The translations under genes were made by a program, and so were the position numbers. A stretch of 64,000 bases of DNA, from NCBI RefSeq assembly GCF_017811155.1, contig NZ_JACVCV010000013.1:110742-174741 (forward strand), given 5' to 3'. Under the pieces are notes generated by a model. The model ran no database searches. It had not been told where the DNA came from and saw only the letters and a list, made by a program, of their open reading frames with translations. Every line of letters begins with the position of its first letter. Position 1 is the first letter of the stretch. Below are positions 51,114-60,325 of this stretch, in pieces. This DNA comes from Lunatimonas salinarum. Its GTDB lineage: Bacteria > Bacteroidota > Bacteroidia > Cytophagales > Cyclobacteriaceae.

Positions 51114-53921
51114 ATGCATATTTCAAGCAATAATCTATTTCACAAGTGGCATCTTCTGCCAAGTACTTACGCAGACAGATTTATTGTCTGGATCTTCGTT
51201 GCGCTGCTAGCGGTAGGCTGTAAACAAGAGGAGCCGGAGATTACACACGTTGATTTTGAACAAGTGACGTTTGGGGATTTTGTAGAGCCTGATTTTCCGT
51301 ATATTACTACCTCGATTGATGCCAGAGAGTTGGGTGATGGTTTTCCAACGGATAATATCTCCGCAAGGGTATTGGCCATAAAACTTGGCGACGATGCCTA
51401 TGCTTCTTTTGATCCCGATATGTTGCGCTGGACCGTCGCTTGGACCGGTGAGTTTCTGCCTATGGTTACCATGGCACAGATTTCCTACAACAGTTTTTAC
51501 GATAAAAATAACAAGATTCCGCGAATTCTTGGAGTACCCCATTTTGCTACGGGTCAGTACCCCGGTTGGATGGCAGGAGTGTCTCCCGAATTCGTAGATC
51601 CCAGGCCGGCCAATCCCTATCCCGGTGCCCCTTCTTGGGGGCCATTGGATGCCAAGGAAGCTAGGTGGGAAGGGCACTATTTGGCCAATGACGAACTGGT
51701 GCTTTCTTATACGGTAAAGGGAACCCCGATTTTGGAGAAACCCGGTGCCTTACAGGATGCAAACCGAACCGTATTTACCCGATCGTTTCAGCTGGAACCG
51801 CACCCGGAGGAGTTACATGTTGTCTTGGCAGAGGTCACCAACGGAAGCAGTTCGGAGGTCACGCAGCATACCGCAAAGATCTATCACGATGCGGAGGGTG
51901 GCCGGGTTACCGGAATTCATCTGACGGGAAAGACCAACGGATTAACCCTTCACGTAAAGGACGACCGGTTTTTGTACGTATCTATTCCCCGCTCAAATGA
52001 AACCTTGGATTTTGGGGTAGGCATATGGAGCGGGGCCAATTCAGAAGCCGGGGAATTTGCCAACCTAATGGATGGGTTTGACCATTCCATACCTGCCGTA
52101 AAAAAAGGATCGCCTCCCCGATGGAAGGAAAAAGTGCTTACCAAAGGAGAATTGGCACCAGATACCGCATTGTTTGTAACCGATCGCTTGACCCTTCCGG
52201 TACCGAATCCATGGAGCCGAAATGTGCGGGTAGTGGACTTGGATTTTTTTGACAAAAGCAAGGCAGCCGTGGTGACCTTTGATGGAGATGTCTGGATTTT
52301 GGAGGGCATTAACGACAAACTTAATAGGCTATCCTGGAAGCGGTTTGCGTCCGGATTTTACGAACCCCAGGCGATTTCGGTTGTGGATAAAGCTATTTAT
52401 GTCTATGGAAAGGAGGGTATTGTGCGCCTCCATGATCTGAACAAAGACGGTGAGGCCGATTATTATGAGAACTTTTCGAACATCATGGCGCAGTCCATAG
52501 AAACGAGGGAATGGGCCAGTGATATGGTAAAGGATCCTACGGGAGGTTTTTACATTGCCAAGTTCGGTGCGCTGGATATGGGGCCGGAGACTTCTTCTCC
52601 CAAAGCTATTATGGGTTTCCGTGCCGGATCGCAGCACGGTGGGGCGGTTTTTAAGGTTTCTGCCGACGGGAGGGACATGGAGATGATTGCTTCGGGATTT
52701 CGGGGGCCATATTTGGGTATAGACCCCAAGACCGGGACGTTGACCGGCTCCGATCAGCAGGGACATCATATGCCGTCCACACCCATCATGATGATCAATA
52801 AGGGCGACTACTACGGGGTGTCCGCTACGGCACATCTACCGGAACTCCCAGAGGTCACTCCACCTTTAACTTGGATACCCCATGCGGAGGATCGATCGGG
52901 TGTTAGCCAAGTTTGGGTGCACAGTGATCAAATGGGGCCACTGAACGGAAAGATGGTTCACCTATCTTATGGTCGTCCGGGGCTGTTTCAGGTATTGGTG
53001 GACGACACGGGCAATGCACTTCAGGGCGCCGTTACGGTCATTGATGCCGACTATCCTGCGCCAACCATGAAAGCAGAGATCAATCCCGGAGATGGGTTCA
53101 TGTACTTGGCAGGCTTTGCGCTTTGGGGCCACAAATCCGACGTTTTAACGGCCATGCTACGGCTACGGTATACAGGAAGGGAAAGTCACCTTCCAGAAAA
53201 ATTCCAAGCAAGAAATGGAGGTGTAATGATTCGTTTTGCGACCGAATTGGATGAATCGTCTGCAACAGATGTCAGCAATTACACGGTGAAGCGATGGAAC
53301 TATAAAAGGACCGGGAAATATGGTTCAGGCCACTATAAGCTGAATGGGGAAGATGGGGAGGAGCAGCTACCTGTGTTGGCAGTGGAGTTATCCAAAGACC
53401 GAAAGGCTGTTTTCTTGGTCGTGCCGAATATGGCGGAAGTCATGCAAATGGAGGTTGGGTACCGCATCGGTGCCAAGGGCGGTCTATCACTAGATGACAA
53501 GCTGTGGTTTACCGTAAACGACCTGGCAGAACCAAATCTGCTGGCCGAAGGCTTTAAGTCCCTGGATTTACAGCATATACTGGAAAACGCGGACTTTTCC
53601 TTGGCAGCGGTGACAGAGGAGGAAACTGTTTCATTGGAACATGGCCGTCAATTGTATGCTAAGATGAACTGTATTGCCTGTCATTCGATCGATGGCAACA
53701 ACGACGGGCGTATAGGTCCCGGGATGAAGGGCATTTTTGGAAAGGAAAGACCTGTGAAGGATGGGGAACCGGTGTTGGCTGATGACGCCTACCTCACGGA
53801 ATCGATCATTGAGCCCAGCAAAAAAATAGTAGCCGGATACGACGAAGGGATGCCGTCTTTTTTGGGAGTGCTTTCGGAAAATGACGTATCCTCCTTGATT
53901 ATGTACATTAAGTCCCTATAG
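51114..53921 (+). CDS. DUF6797 / beta-propeller / cytochrome c multidomain lipoprotein
   Basis: 935 residues. A leader with hydrophobic core (FIVWIFVALLAVGC) near residues 23-36 ends in a lipobox. Residues about 55-250 match DUF6797 (ARVLAIKLGDDAYASFDPDMLRWTVAWTGEFL, FATGQYPGWMAGVSPEFVDPR, HYLANDELVLSYTVKG). A beta-propeller of the sugar-dehydrogenase type follows (VTFDGDVWILEGINDKLNRLSW, GIVRLHDLNKDGEADYYENF). The C-terminal 90 residues are a cytochrome c domain with CIACH at residues 853-857 and Met in YDEGMPSFLGVLS. Such proteins, common in Planctomycetes and marine Bacteroidota, are thought to oxidise sugars at the cell envelope; the reaction is not established. It is monocistronic with its own terminator. 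Confidence 0.88.
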   Translation: MHISSNNLFHKWHLLPSTYADRFIVWIFVALLAVGCKQEEPEITHVDFEQVTFGDFVEPDFPYITTSIDARELGDGFPTDNISARVLAIKLGDDAYASFDPDMLRWTVAWTGEFLPMVTMAQISYNSFYDKNNKIPRILGVPHFATGQYPGWMAGVSPEFVDPRPANPYPGAPSWGPLDAKEARWEGHYLANDELVLSYTVKGTPILEKPGALQDANRTVFTRSFQLEPHPEELHVVLAEVTNGSSSEVTQHTAKIYHDAEGGRVTGIHLTGKTNGLTLHVKDDRFLYVSIPRSNETLDFGVGIWSGANSEAGEFANLMDGFDHSIPAVKKGSPPRWKEKVLTKGELAPDTALFVTDRLTLPVPNPWSRNVRVVDLDFFDKSKAAVVTFDGDVWILEGINDKLNRLSWKRFASGFYEPQAISVVDKAIYVYGKEGIVRLHDLNKDGEADYYENFSNIMAQSIETREWASDMVKDPTGGFYIAKFGALDMGPETSSPKAIMGFRAGSQHGGAVFKVSADGRDMEMIASGFRGPYLGIDPKTGTLTGSDQQGHHMPSTPIMMINKGDYYGVSATAHLPELPEVTPPLTWIPHAEDRSGVSQVWVHSDQMGPLNGKMVHLSYGRPGLFQVLVDDTGNALQGAVTVIDADYPAPTMKAEINPGDGFMYLAGFALWGHKSDVLTAMLRLRYTGRESHLPEKFQARNGGVMIRFATELDESSATDVSNYTVKRWNYKRTGKYGSGHYKLNGEDGEEQLPVLAVELSKDRKAVFLVVPNMAEVMQMEVGYRIGAKGGLSLDDKLWFTVNDLAEPNLLAEGFKSLDLQHILENADFSLAAVTEEETVSLEHGRQLYAKMNCIACHSIDGNNDGRIGPGMKGIFGKERPVKDGEPVLADDAYLTESIIEPSKKIVAGYDEGMPSFLGVLSENDVSSLIMYIKSL

Positions 53922-53935
53922 GAAAGTAGTATTCC

Positions 53936-53990
53936 AGTCGAACGGAGGTTTTGCCGTTGGTAAAATCGCCGTTCGACTATTTTTGTTTTT
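53936..53990 (+). terminator. Intrinsic terminator after the DUF6797 gene
   Basis: Perfect 10-base-pair stem, AGTCGAACGG (53936-53945) with CCGTTCGACT (53969-53978), a 23-base loop, and a T-rich tract to 53990. It lies 14 bases past the stop codon. Confidence 0.85.
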
Positions 53991-54167
53991 GTGCGGGTTT
54001 CTCCAAATTTTATTTTTAAATTCCAGTCGTTTAGATGGGTTTTTCTGTGTTCGTGTCGCGTGGATGACCTAAATTCAGGGTTGCCAAAGTGATTAACGAA
54101 GTGATGATTTCGACCTGTTTGAATGGACGTGTACGCTTACTCAAAATAACCCTAATATAGTTGCCCT

Positions 54168-55535
54168 ATGAACGACGATTTTGCAGGTGCCTCCCGGCGC
54201 CGTTTTATTCAGCAAGCTGCTTTGGCAGCCCTTACGCCTCCTTTATTGATGTCCCTTCCCACGAATGCAGCAAGCCGAAAGGACAAGTTGCGGCACGCAG
54301 CTGTGGGTGTCGGGGGCATGGGATGGCATGATTTGAACCGATTTATGGCCCACAGCGACGTGGAAATCGTTGCGATTTGCGATGTAGATGCGAATCATCT
54401 CAAACGGGCGGCAGAAGCGTTGCCAAATGCCAAAACATATACTGATTGGCGAGAGCTCTTGCGGGTGGAAGCGGGAAATTTCGATTCCATCAACGTCAGT
54501 GTGCCGGACCACAACCACTTTGCCATTTCGTATGAGTCCATCCGCTTGGGCAAGCACGTGTACTGCCAAAAGCCGATGTGCCACGACGTAGCAGAGGTAC
54601 GTGCCTTGACCCGCGCGGCCGACAAGGCGGGCATTGTAAGCCAACTGGGCACCCAGCATGCTTCCGGAATGGGTGACCGTACGGCCGTGCAATGGATCAA
54701 AGAAGGACATATCGGAAAAATCAAAAACGTCTACCTCTGTTCTAACCGACCCGGTGCAACGGAGGCATACCGGTATAAAGGGCCCCGTCCTGCGCAGGGA
54801 GAGCCCGCCCCGGATCATTTGAACTGGGACCTTTGGGTAGGTACCGCCCCTATGCGTGAATATTCTCCTACGATTTACCATCCGTCCAAGTGGCGGGCTT
54901 GGCAGGATTTCGGCACCGGATGGTCGGGTGATATCGGGTGCCACATCTTTGATGCGGTGTGGAAAGGAATGGGATTGAAAGATCCTATCTCCGTGGTGGC
55001 CCGGGTTCAGGACTCCTGGCAGCAATCTCCCGAGCGAATGGCAGATACTTGGCCTCAGTCCAATCACATCACCTGGATGTTTCCCGGAAATGCCATGACC
55101 GCGGAGAAGCAGCTTCAGGTTGAATGGTTCGACGGTGAATTTTACCCACCTGAGGAAGTAAGGGCGTTGTTTTCCGTCACGGATTATCCCGCCGAGTCTG
55201 CCATGCTGATAGGCACGGAGGGTGCATTACTTATTCCCCACACCAAAATGCCGGTCTTGCTCCCGCAATCCAAATTCAGCCAAGTGGCGGCACCTCAACT
55301 GGAGGAAAGGGACCATTACCACCATTTTGTGGATGCCTGCCTTGGCAGAACCCAAACGGAGAGCCACTTTAATCAGTCAGGACCTATGACGGAGGCAATT
55401 ATTCTTGGAACGGTTGCACTACGGGAACCTGGTAAATTACTGAAATGGGATGCGAAGAACATGAAGATAGCCAATTTGCCGGAAGCTGAAAAGCACCTAA
55501 GCAGACAATACCGAAAGGGATGGGAAGTGAAGTGA
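54168..55535 (+). CDS. Gfo/Idh/MocA-family oxidoreductase, Tat-type leader
   Basis: 455 residues. SRRRFIQQAALAALTPPLL is a twin-arginine-like leader. The NAD(P)-binding half starts with HAAVGVGGMGWHDLNRF, followed by EIVAICDVDANHLKRAAE and the catalytic-Lys signature LGKHVYCQKPMCHDVAEVRAL, then VSQLGTQHASG. The C-terminal half is the family's beta-sheet substrate domain with DIGCHIFDAVWKGMGLK. Exported Gfo/Idh/MocA proteins are thought to use tightly bound NAD(P) in a redox-neutral way on sugars or glycosides. It stands between the DUF6797 protein and a sensor kinase, with a second family member at 58800, all consistent with glycan breakdown. Confidence 0.94.
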   Translation: MNDDFAGASRRRFIQQAALAALTPPLLMSLPTNAASRKDKLRHAAVGVGGMGWHDLNRFMAHSDVEIVAICDVDANHLKRAAEALPNAKTYTDWRELLRVEAGNFDSINVSVPDHNHFAISYESIRLGKHVYCQKPMCHDVAEVRALTRAADKAGIVSQLGTQHASGMGDRTAVQWIKEGHIGKIKNVYLCSNRPGATEAYRYKGPRPAQGEPAPDHLNWDLWVGTAPMREYSPTIYHPSKWRAWQDFGTGWSGDIGCHIFDAVWKGMGLKDPISVVARVQDSWQQSPERMADTWPQSNHITWMFPGNAMTAEKQLQVEWFDGEFYPPEEVRALFSVTDYPAESAMLIGTEGALLIPHTKMPVLLPQSKFSQVAAPQLEERDHYHHFVDACLGRTQTESHFNQSGPMTEAIILGTVALREPGKLLKWDAKNMKIANLPEAEKHLSRQYRKGWEVK

Positions 55536-55589
55536 AGGGATTCCGTGGATGAGCGAAGGGGATTAGGACCCTTTGATGGTTTTTAACGA

Positions 55590-55628
55590 ATGGGGCTGTT
55601 CGAAAGGTCGGACAGCCCATCATATTTT
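55590..55628 (+). terminator. Terminator-like hairpin after the first Gfo/Idh gene
   Basis: A stem of about 12 base pairs with one bulged G and one G-U pair runs from 55590-55602 to 55609-55620, with loop AAAGGT and core GGGCTGT/ACAGCCC. A short T-tract (55624-55629) follows a few bases later. The distance from the hairpin makes it a moderate rather than strong intrinsic terminator. Confidence 0.6.
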
Positions 55629-55708
55629 TGGAGGATCGATGGGAGGTTTCAAAATTTGTGTTATTTTTAAAAAAATATTTTTATTCGTGCAAAAGTTGAT
55701 CGTCGGAA

Positions 55709-57787
55709 ATGCGTAAATCTTTTATAGCCAGCGGATTATTTCTTGGGGTGCTGAGTGTTCTTTTTGGTTGTAAAGGTAATCCAGAGGAATACGAACCCGT
55801 AAGGCCTGAGATTTATGAACTTTATCACACCTCCAATCGCCTTCTGAATTCGGGAAGCCTACCAAATTATCCGGAATATTTAGACTCCTTGTATCAGCCG
55901 TTTTCAGACCTAAATACGCTGGAGCACTGGGAAAAATACCTGCATATAGCCCTTTTTTACATAAACTACGAGGTTGATTTGGAGCAAGCGGCAAGGTACA
56001 AGGATAGCATGGATTTGGTCTTGAAGGGAAAAGAACAGGTTTACAAAGTGGAGTTTTCCAAAAATTTTTTCATTGAAGGGGATATATTCAAGGCTCAAAA
56101 GCGGTATGCTGATGCGTTTAGGAGTTATTATAATGGGAGGGAATTTGCCAGAAACAACCTGCCCCTGTGTACCACAGCGGATCTAACCTACCAGTTAGGG
56201 ATGTTCAAGTACAATCAGCGCCAGTACGAACCAGCAATTGCGTATGTTTTACAGGCGATTGAAGAGGTCAGTCAATGTGGAGATGCAGAGTCTTTTAACG
56301 TGAAGGTAATGGATCCTCAGAAGTACCTGACCACCGTAGCCCTCTCCTATGAAAAAATGAATGACCTGGACAGTGCAGTGTATTATTATCAGGCGGCTAA
56401 AGATTTCATTCAGGAGCAAACCCAGCATTACCCGATTGAATCCCAGCCGTTGGAAGCACATTTTTTAGAAGTTGCAGAGGGTGTCGTGTTGGGGAATTTG
56501 GGAGGCGTGTTGGCAAAGCGGGGCGATTTTGAGAATGCCGAGCGGGCACTAATTCGAAGTATTGAGATTAATGACCGGCCCGAATACGATATTCCAGATG
56601 CCAGGACGGCCAAAATAAAGCTGGCAAACCTTTACTTGGATCGTGGAAATCTGGCTGCTGCCAAGGGCTTAATCGACGACTTGGAAAAGTCGATAGGGCA
56701 AATCTCCATCAAAAACAGCAGCTATTTTGACGTGCTCTCAAGATTTCTCAAGTTGCGTTGGTTTTATTATGATGCAATCGGCGACGAAGCGATGGCCTAC
56801 AAGGACCTGAGTGCCTACCTGAAACTATACGAGGAAAATGAACGGTTGGCAGAGGCCTCCAGGTACCTCGATATGGAGGAGGCTTTCCGGGTTACGGAAC
56901 AACAATACGAGATTTCACTGATCAGCCGTCAAAATGAACTGAAAAATGTCTACCTGATAGGGGCGGTGGTTTTTCTGGCTATTACGGTCGGATTCTTGGT
57001 TCATGTAGCCTATCACCTGAGGAGGTTTCGAAAAATCAATCGCCAAATCAGCGAACAAAATATTGAATTGCAGGACGCATTGGGTGCGTTGGAACAAAGC
57101 CACGCAGAAAACTCACGTATGATGCACATCGTGGCGCACGATCTCCGCAGCCCGATCAGCAGCATGACCATGATTGCAGACGTTTTGTTGGAAAGCGGGA
57201 ATTGGAATGAAGAAGACCGTACATTGATCGAACATATCAAGATTTCCGGCACCAACTCATTAAACCTTGTCTCGGAAATGCTGCAGGTAAACAGAGGTAC
57301 AGAAGGGTTGCAGAAGGAGGAAGTAGATCTCGAACGGATGCTAGGCTACTGCGTGGATTTGCTGCGCTTTAAGGCCGATGAAAAGCAGCAAAAGATCACA
57401 CTGTCTACGGTTCCCGTGAAAGCGATGATCAGCCGGGAAAAAATGTGGCGGGTGGTCAGTAACCTGATTGCGAATGCGATTAAATTCAGTCATAAGGGAG
57501 GGGTTATTCACATAGCGTTGATACAGCGGAAAGAACACGCGGTAATTTCCATACAGGATCAGGGAATAGGCATTCCGGATAAGTTGAAGGACAGCTTGTT
57601 TGAACTGTTCACCAATAGCAAACGCTACGGTACAGACGGTGAGACCCCTCATGGGATGGGGCTTGCCATTTCCAAACAAATAGTGAAAGCACATGGAGGC
57701 CGGATCTGGTTTGAAAGCGAAGAGGGAAAAGGGTCTACCTTTTTTGTGGAATTGCCGTTGCATGAGGCTGGTGGCAAATTAACGTAA
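55709..57787 (+). CDS. TPR-containing sensor histidine kinase
   Basis: 692 residues. The leader (MRKSFIASGLFLGVLSVLFGC) looks like a lipoprotein signal. Residues about 55-400 are tetratricopeptide-like repeats on the periplasmic side (for example LGNLGGVLAKRGDFENAERALIRSIEIN, VALSYEKMNDLDSAVYYYQAAKDF). A transmembrane helix (VYLIGAVVFLAITVGFLVHVAY) lies near 413-435, then a coiled coil and the kinase core: HIVAHDLRSPISSM with phospho-acceptor His477, N box NLIANAIKFS, G1 DQGIGIPDKL, and HGMGLAISKQIVKAHGGRIW. No response regulator is adjacent, so the partner is unknown. It probably senses an envelope or nutrient signal for the surrounding catabolic genes. Confidence 0.93.
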   Translation: MRKSFIASGLFLGVLSVLFGCKGNPEEYEPVRPEIYELYHTSNRLLNSGSLPNYPEYLDSLYQPFSDLNTLEHWEKYLHIALFYINYEVDLEQAARYKDSMDLVLKGKEQVYKVEFSKNFFIEGDIFKAQKRYADAFRSYYNGREFARNNLPLCTTADLTYQLGMFKYNQRQYEPAIAYVLQAIEEVSQCGDAESFNVKVMDPQKYLTTVALSYEKMNDLDSAVYYYQAAKDFIQEQTQHYPIESQPLEAHFLEVAEGVVLGNLGGVLAKRGDFENAERALIRSIEINDRPEYDIPDARTAKIKLANLYLDRGNLAAAKGLIDDLEKSIGQISIKNSSYFDVLSRFLKLRWFYYDAIGDEAMAYKDLSAYLKLYEENERLAEASRYLDMEEAFRVTEQQYEISLISRQNELKNVYLIGAVVFLAITVGFLVHVAYHLRRFRKINRQISEQNIELQDALGALEQSHAENSRMMHIVAHDLRSPISSMTMIADVLLESGNWNEEDRTLIEHIKISGTNSLNLVSEMLQVNRGTEGLQKEEVDLERMLGYCVDLLRFKADEKQQKITLSTVPVKAMISREKMWRVVSNLIANAIKFSHKGGVIHIALIQRKEHAVISIQDQGIGIPDKLKDSLFELFTNSKRYGTDGETPHGMGLAISKQIVKAHGGRIWFESEEGKGSTFFVELPLHEAGGKLT

Positions 57788-57861
57788 GCCCGGCTGCATG
57801 CCGTAAGCACCCGGCTAAATTTCCCAACAAAAAAAACATCTCCATTTTTACCTCAAAAAGT

Positions 57862-58701
57862 ATGAAAGACTTGCTTTTACTTGTTTTTATGGCCGCGTTA
57901 TGGCTACCCTTCGGTGCCCATGCCCAGTCTAAGGTGATAGAGCGCCACTTGTTGGCGTTTTGGGATTTTTCGGAAGAGGCGGGCAGTCCGAGGGTTTCCA
58001 AATCCTATCAGAACGATGAAACCTATCATCTATTGGAAGGGGCAGGGCCCATTGAAAAGGTCTCCGAAGGCCCCATCCACAACAGTTCCGCCTATATCGT
58101 AGACAGCACCTGGTTTTATATACCCCGTGGCAAACTGGGCAAATTAAATATCTACGGGAAGGAGGCAGCGGTAACGGTAGTGGCCTGGGTGAAAAAGGAC
58201 TCCGAAAAGTACTGGCAGGCCATAGGCGGTGTATGGGACGAGACGCGGGAAAAGCGGCAATACTACCTCTTTTTAAACGCAGCGAGTAAGACACACCACG
58301 ATGAGATGAAGCGATATCCCACAAATGGGCGGATTCACGGGCATATTTCCGCCTTGGGTGGTAAAAGTCCGGGAGAAAAGGCGTGGATCTCCTACGTCAG
58401 CAGCGACGAGGAAGTGGCCGCCGGAGTGTGGACCATGATCGCCATCACCTACGATGGCAAGCAGATCAGGGCCTACAAGGACGGTCTACTCAGTGCCAAT
58501 CCACTCACAAACCCCTTCCCTTATGAGGAGGGGATCTTTGATGGGGGCGAAGATGGCGCCGACTTTACCGTGGGGGCCAACTCGGTGATCGGTAAAATGA
58601 CCAATCAGTTTATCGGTCAAATCAGCGGTTTGGCGGTCTTTGACCGGGCGCTGAATGAACGGGAAATGCGGTATCTTTTTAGGAAGGGGATCGATTTGTA
58701 G
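57862..58701 (+). CDS. Secreted LamG-like (concanavalin-type jelly-roll) protein
   Basis: 279 residues with signal peptide (MKDLLLLVFMAALWLPFGAHAQ). The chain is a single LamG/laminin-G-3-type domain: HLLAFWDFSEEAGSPRVSKS, EAAVTVVAWVKKDSEKYWQ, GVWTMIAITYDGKQIRAYKDG and the closing FIGQISGLAVFDRALNEREMRYLF, the standard last block of this fold. Such domains bind glycans or are found on enzymes acting on them; no catalytic domain is present here. It lies 74 bases after the sensor kinase and 98 bases before a Gfo/Idh gene on the same strand, so it probably belongs to a transcript for polysaccharide use. The ligand is unknown. Confidence 0.9.
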   Translation: MKDLLLLVFMAALWLPFGAHAQSKVIERHLLAFWDFSEEAGSPRVSKSYQNDETYHLLEGAGPIEKVSEGPIHNSSAYIVDSTWFYIPRGKLGKLNIYGKEAAVTVVAWVKKDSEKYWQAIGGVWDETREKRQYYLFLNAASKTHHDEMKRYPTNGRIHGHISALGGKSPGEKAWISYVSSDEEVAAGVWTMIAITYDGKQIRAYKDGLLSANPLTNPFPYEEGIFDGGEDGADFTVGANSVIGKMTNQFIGQISGLAVFDRALNEREMRYLFRKGIDL

Positions 58702-58799
58702 AAGGGCACCGCAATTGGCCAAAAAAATCATGTCTTTTTAAAAAAGATTTGCTATACTGCTCCTTGAAAAGGAAATGCCCAAAATTTATTGACCAATGT

Positions 58800-60212
58800 A
58801 TGAATAAAGACCGAAGAAGTTTTATCAAAACCGGTGCGATGGGTGCTGCCGGGATTTCCCTGATTCCATCGATGGTACTGGGAAAACCACTTGGCCATGT
58901 GGCCCCGAGCGACAAGGTAAACTTGGCCTGCTGCGGAATCGGACACCGTGGCGGTGAGATCATCCGATCCCTGCATGCCACCGGATTGGCTAACGTAGTC
59001 GCTCTCTGTGACGTGGACATGGGAGCTCCCCATACACAACGTGTGATAGAAATGTTTCCCGATGTTCCCCGCTTCCAGGATTTTCGGGTCATGTTTGACA
59101 AGATGGGTAGTCAGATCGACGCAGTGACCGTTGGAACACCGGATTTTTCACACTTCCCCATTACCATGCATGCCATGGCCCTTGGCAAACACGTGTACGT
59201 GGAAAAGCCCATGGCCCGTACGTTCCAAGAGGTGGAACTGATGATGGAAGGAGCCAAAAAGTACAAAGTAGCTACCCAAATGGGTAACCAAGGCCACTCA
59301 GAAGGAAACTACTTTCAGTTTAAAGCCTGGAAGGATGCCGGAATTATTCAGGACGTGACTGCCATGACCGCGCACATGAATGGGAAGCGGAGATGGCACG
59401 ACTGGGACGTGAACATGGCAGCTTATCCTGCCGGACAGCAAAAACCGGCGACCATGGATTGGGATACCTGGCTATCAGCGATCGAGCATCACGATTTTCA
59501 CAAAGATTTCCACGAAGGACAGTGGCGGTGTTGGTATCAATTTGGCATGGGGGCTCTTGGAGACTGGGGAGCGCATATCATGGATACCGCGCACGAGTTT
59601 TTGGAGCTAGGACTGCCCTATGAAGTGAACCCCGTCAAACTGGACGGACATAACCCCTTCTTCTTTCCCATGGCCAGTACCTTGGAGTTTAAGTTTCCGG
59701 AGCGTAAGGGCATGCCTGCCTGTACCATCACCTGGTATGACGGTGTCAACAACATCCCCGCCGTGCCGGATGGATATGGCGTGTCGGAGTTGGATCCCAA
59801 TATACCCCCACCAAGTACCGGGCAACTGCAACCTGCCAAACTGAATCCGGGAAAGATCATCTATGGCAAGGACCTTACCTTTAAGGGTGGATCGCACGGA
59901 AGTACCCTGAGCATCATACCCGAGGAAGCCGCCAAGGACATGGCCTCGAAGCTCCCGGAAGTACCGGAAAGCCCTTCCAACCATTTTACGAATTTTCTGA
60001 AAGCCTGCAAGGGGGAAGAAACCTGCCGTTCTTCCTTTGAGATCGCCGGACCGTTGAGTCAAGTGTTCTGCCTGGGCGTACTGGCGCAGCAGATGAATAC
60101 CAAGATTGTCTTTGACCGTGAAACCAAGAAGGTAGTCAACAATCCCTTGGCAAATGCCATGCTGATTGGCCCTCCTCCCAGAAAGGGATGGGAGCAATTT
60201 TACCATGTGTAG
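58800..60212 (+). CDS. Gfo/Idh/MocA-family oxidoreductase, Tat-exported
   Basis: 470 residues from the ATG at 58800, which begins the leader MNKDRRSFIKTGAMGAAGISL with the twin-arginine motif; the frame itself opens at 58749. Rossmann start KVNLACCGIGHRGGEIIRS, VVALCDVDMG, and the catalytic-Lys signature LGKHVYVEKPMARTFQEVELMM followed by VATQMGNQGHS are all typical. GALGDWGAHIMDTAHEFLELGLP belongs to the substrate domain. It differs clearly from the family member at 54168 (for example EKPMA rather than QKPMC), so the two are not recent duplicates. A terminator follows directly and a sulfatase lies next. Confidence 0.94.
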   Translation: MNKDRRSFIKTGAMGAAGISLIPSMVLGKPLGHVAPSDKVNLACCGIGHRGGEIIRSLHATGLANVVALCDVDMGAPHTQRVIEMFPDVPRFQDFRVMFDKMGSQIDAVTVGTPDFSHFPITMHAMALGKHVYVEKPMARTFQEVELMMEGAKKYKVATQMGNQGHSEGNYFQFKAWKDAGIIQDVTAMTAHMNGKRRWHDWDVNMAAYPAGQQKPATMDWDTWLSAIEHHDFHKDFHEGQWRCWYQFGMGALGDWGAHIMDTAHEFLELGLPYEVNPVKLDGHNPFFFPMASTLEFKFPERKGMPACTITWYDGVNNIPAVPDGYGVSELDPNIPPPSTGQLQPAKLNPGKIIYGKDLTFKGGSHGSTLSIIPEEAAKDMASKLPEVPESPSNHFTNFLKACKGEETCRSSFEIAGPLSQVFCLGVLAQQMNTKIVFDRETKKVVNNPLANAMLIGPPPRKGWEQFYHV

Positions 60213-60242
60213 CGCCGCACCTCACAGTAGATTGTCTTTCAT

Positions 60243-60283
60243 GCCCGCAACCCTCGGTCTATCGTGGTTGTGGGCTTTTTTTT
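60243..60283 (+). terminator. Intrinsic terminator between the second Gfo/Idh gene and the sulfatase
   Basis: Stem GCCCGCAACC (60243-60252) with GGTTGTGGGC (60266-60275), ten pairs including one G-U, a 13-base loop, and eight T from 60276. It precedes the start chosen for the sulfatase (60326), which argues against the longer in-frame start at 60188. Confidence 0.9.
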
Positions 60284-60325
60284 ACCCTGACAGCCCCAAA
60301 CCAACCTTTTAGCAAGCCCCTAGCT

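Noticed and set aside
54243..55067. 274-codon minus-strand frame opposite the first Gfo/Idh gene.
   Set aside because: Sequence is low-quality coding (His/Arg/Pro-rich) without domains; the plus-strand gene is unambiguous.
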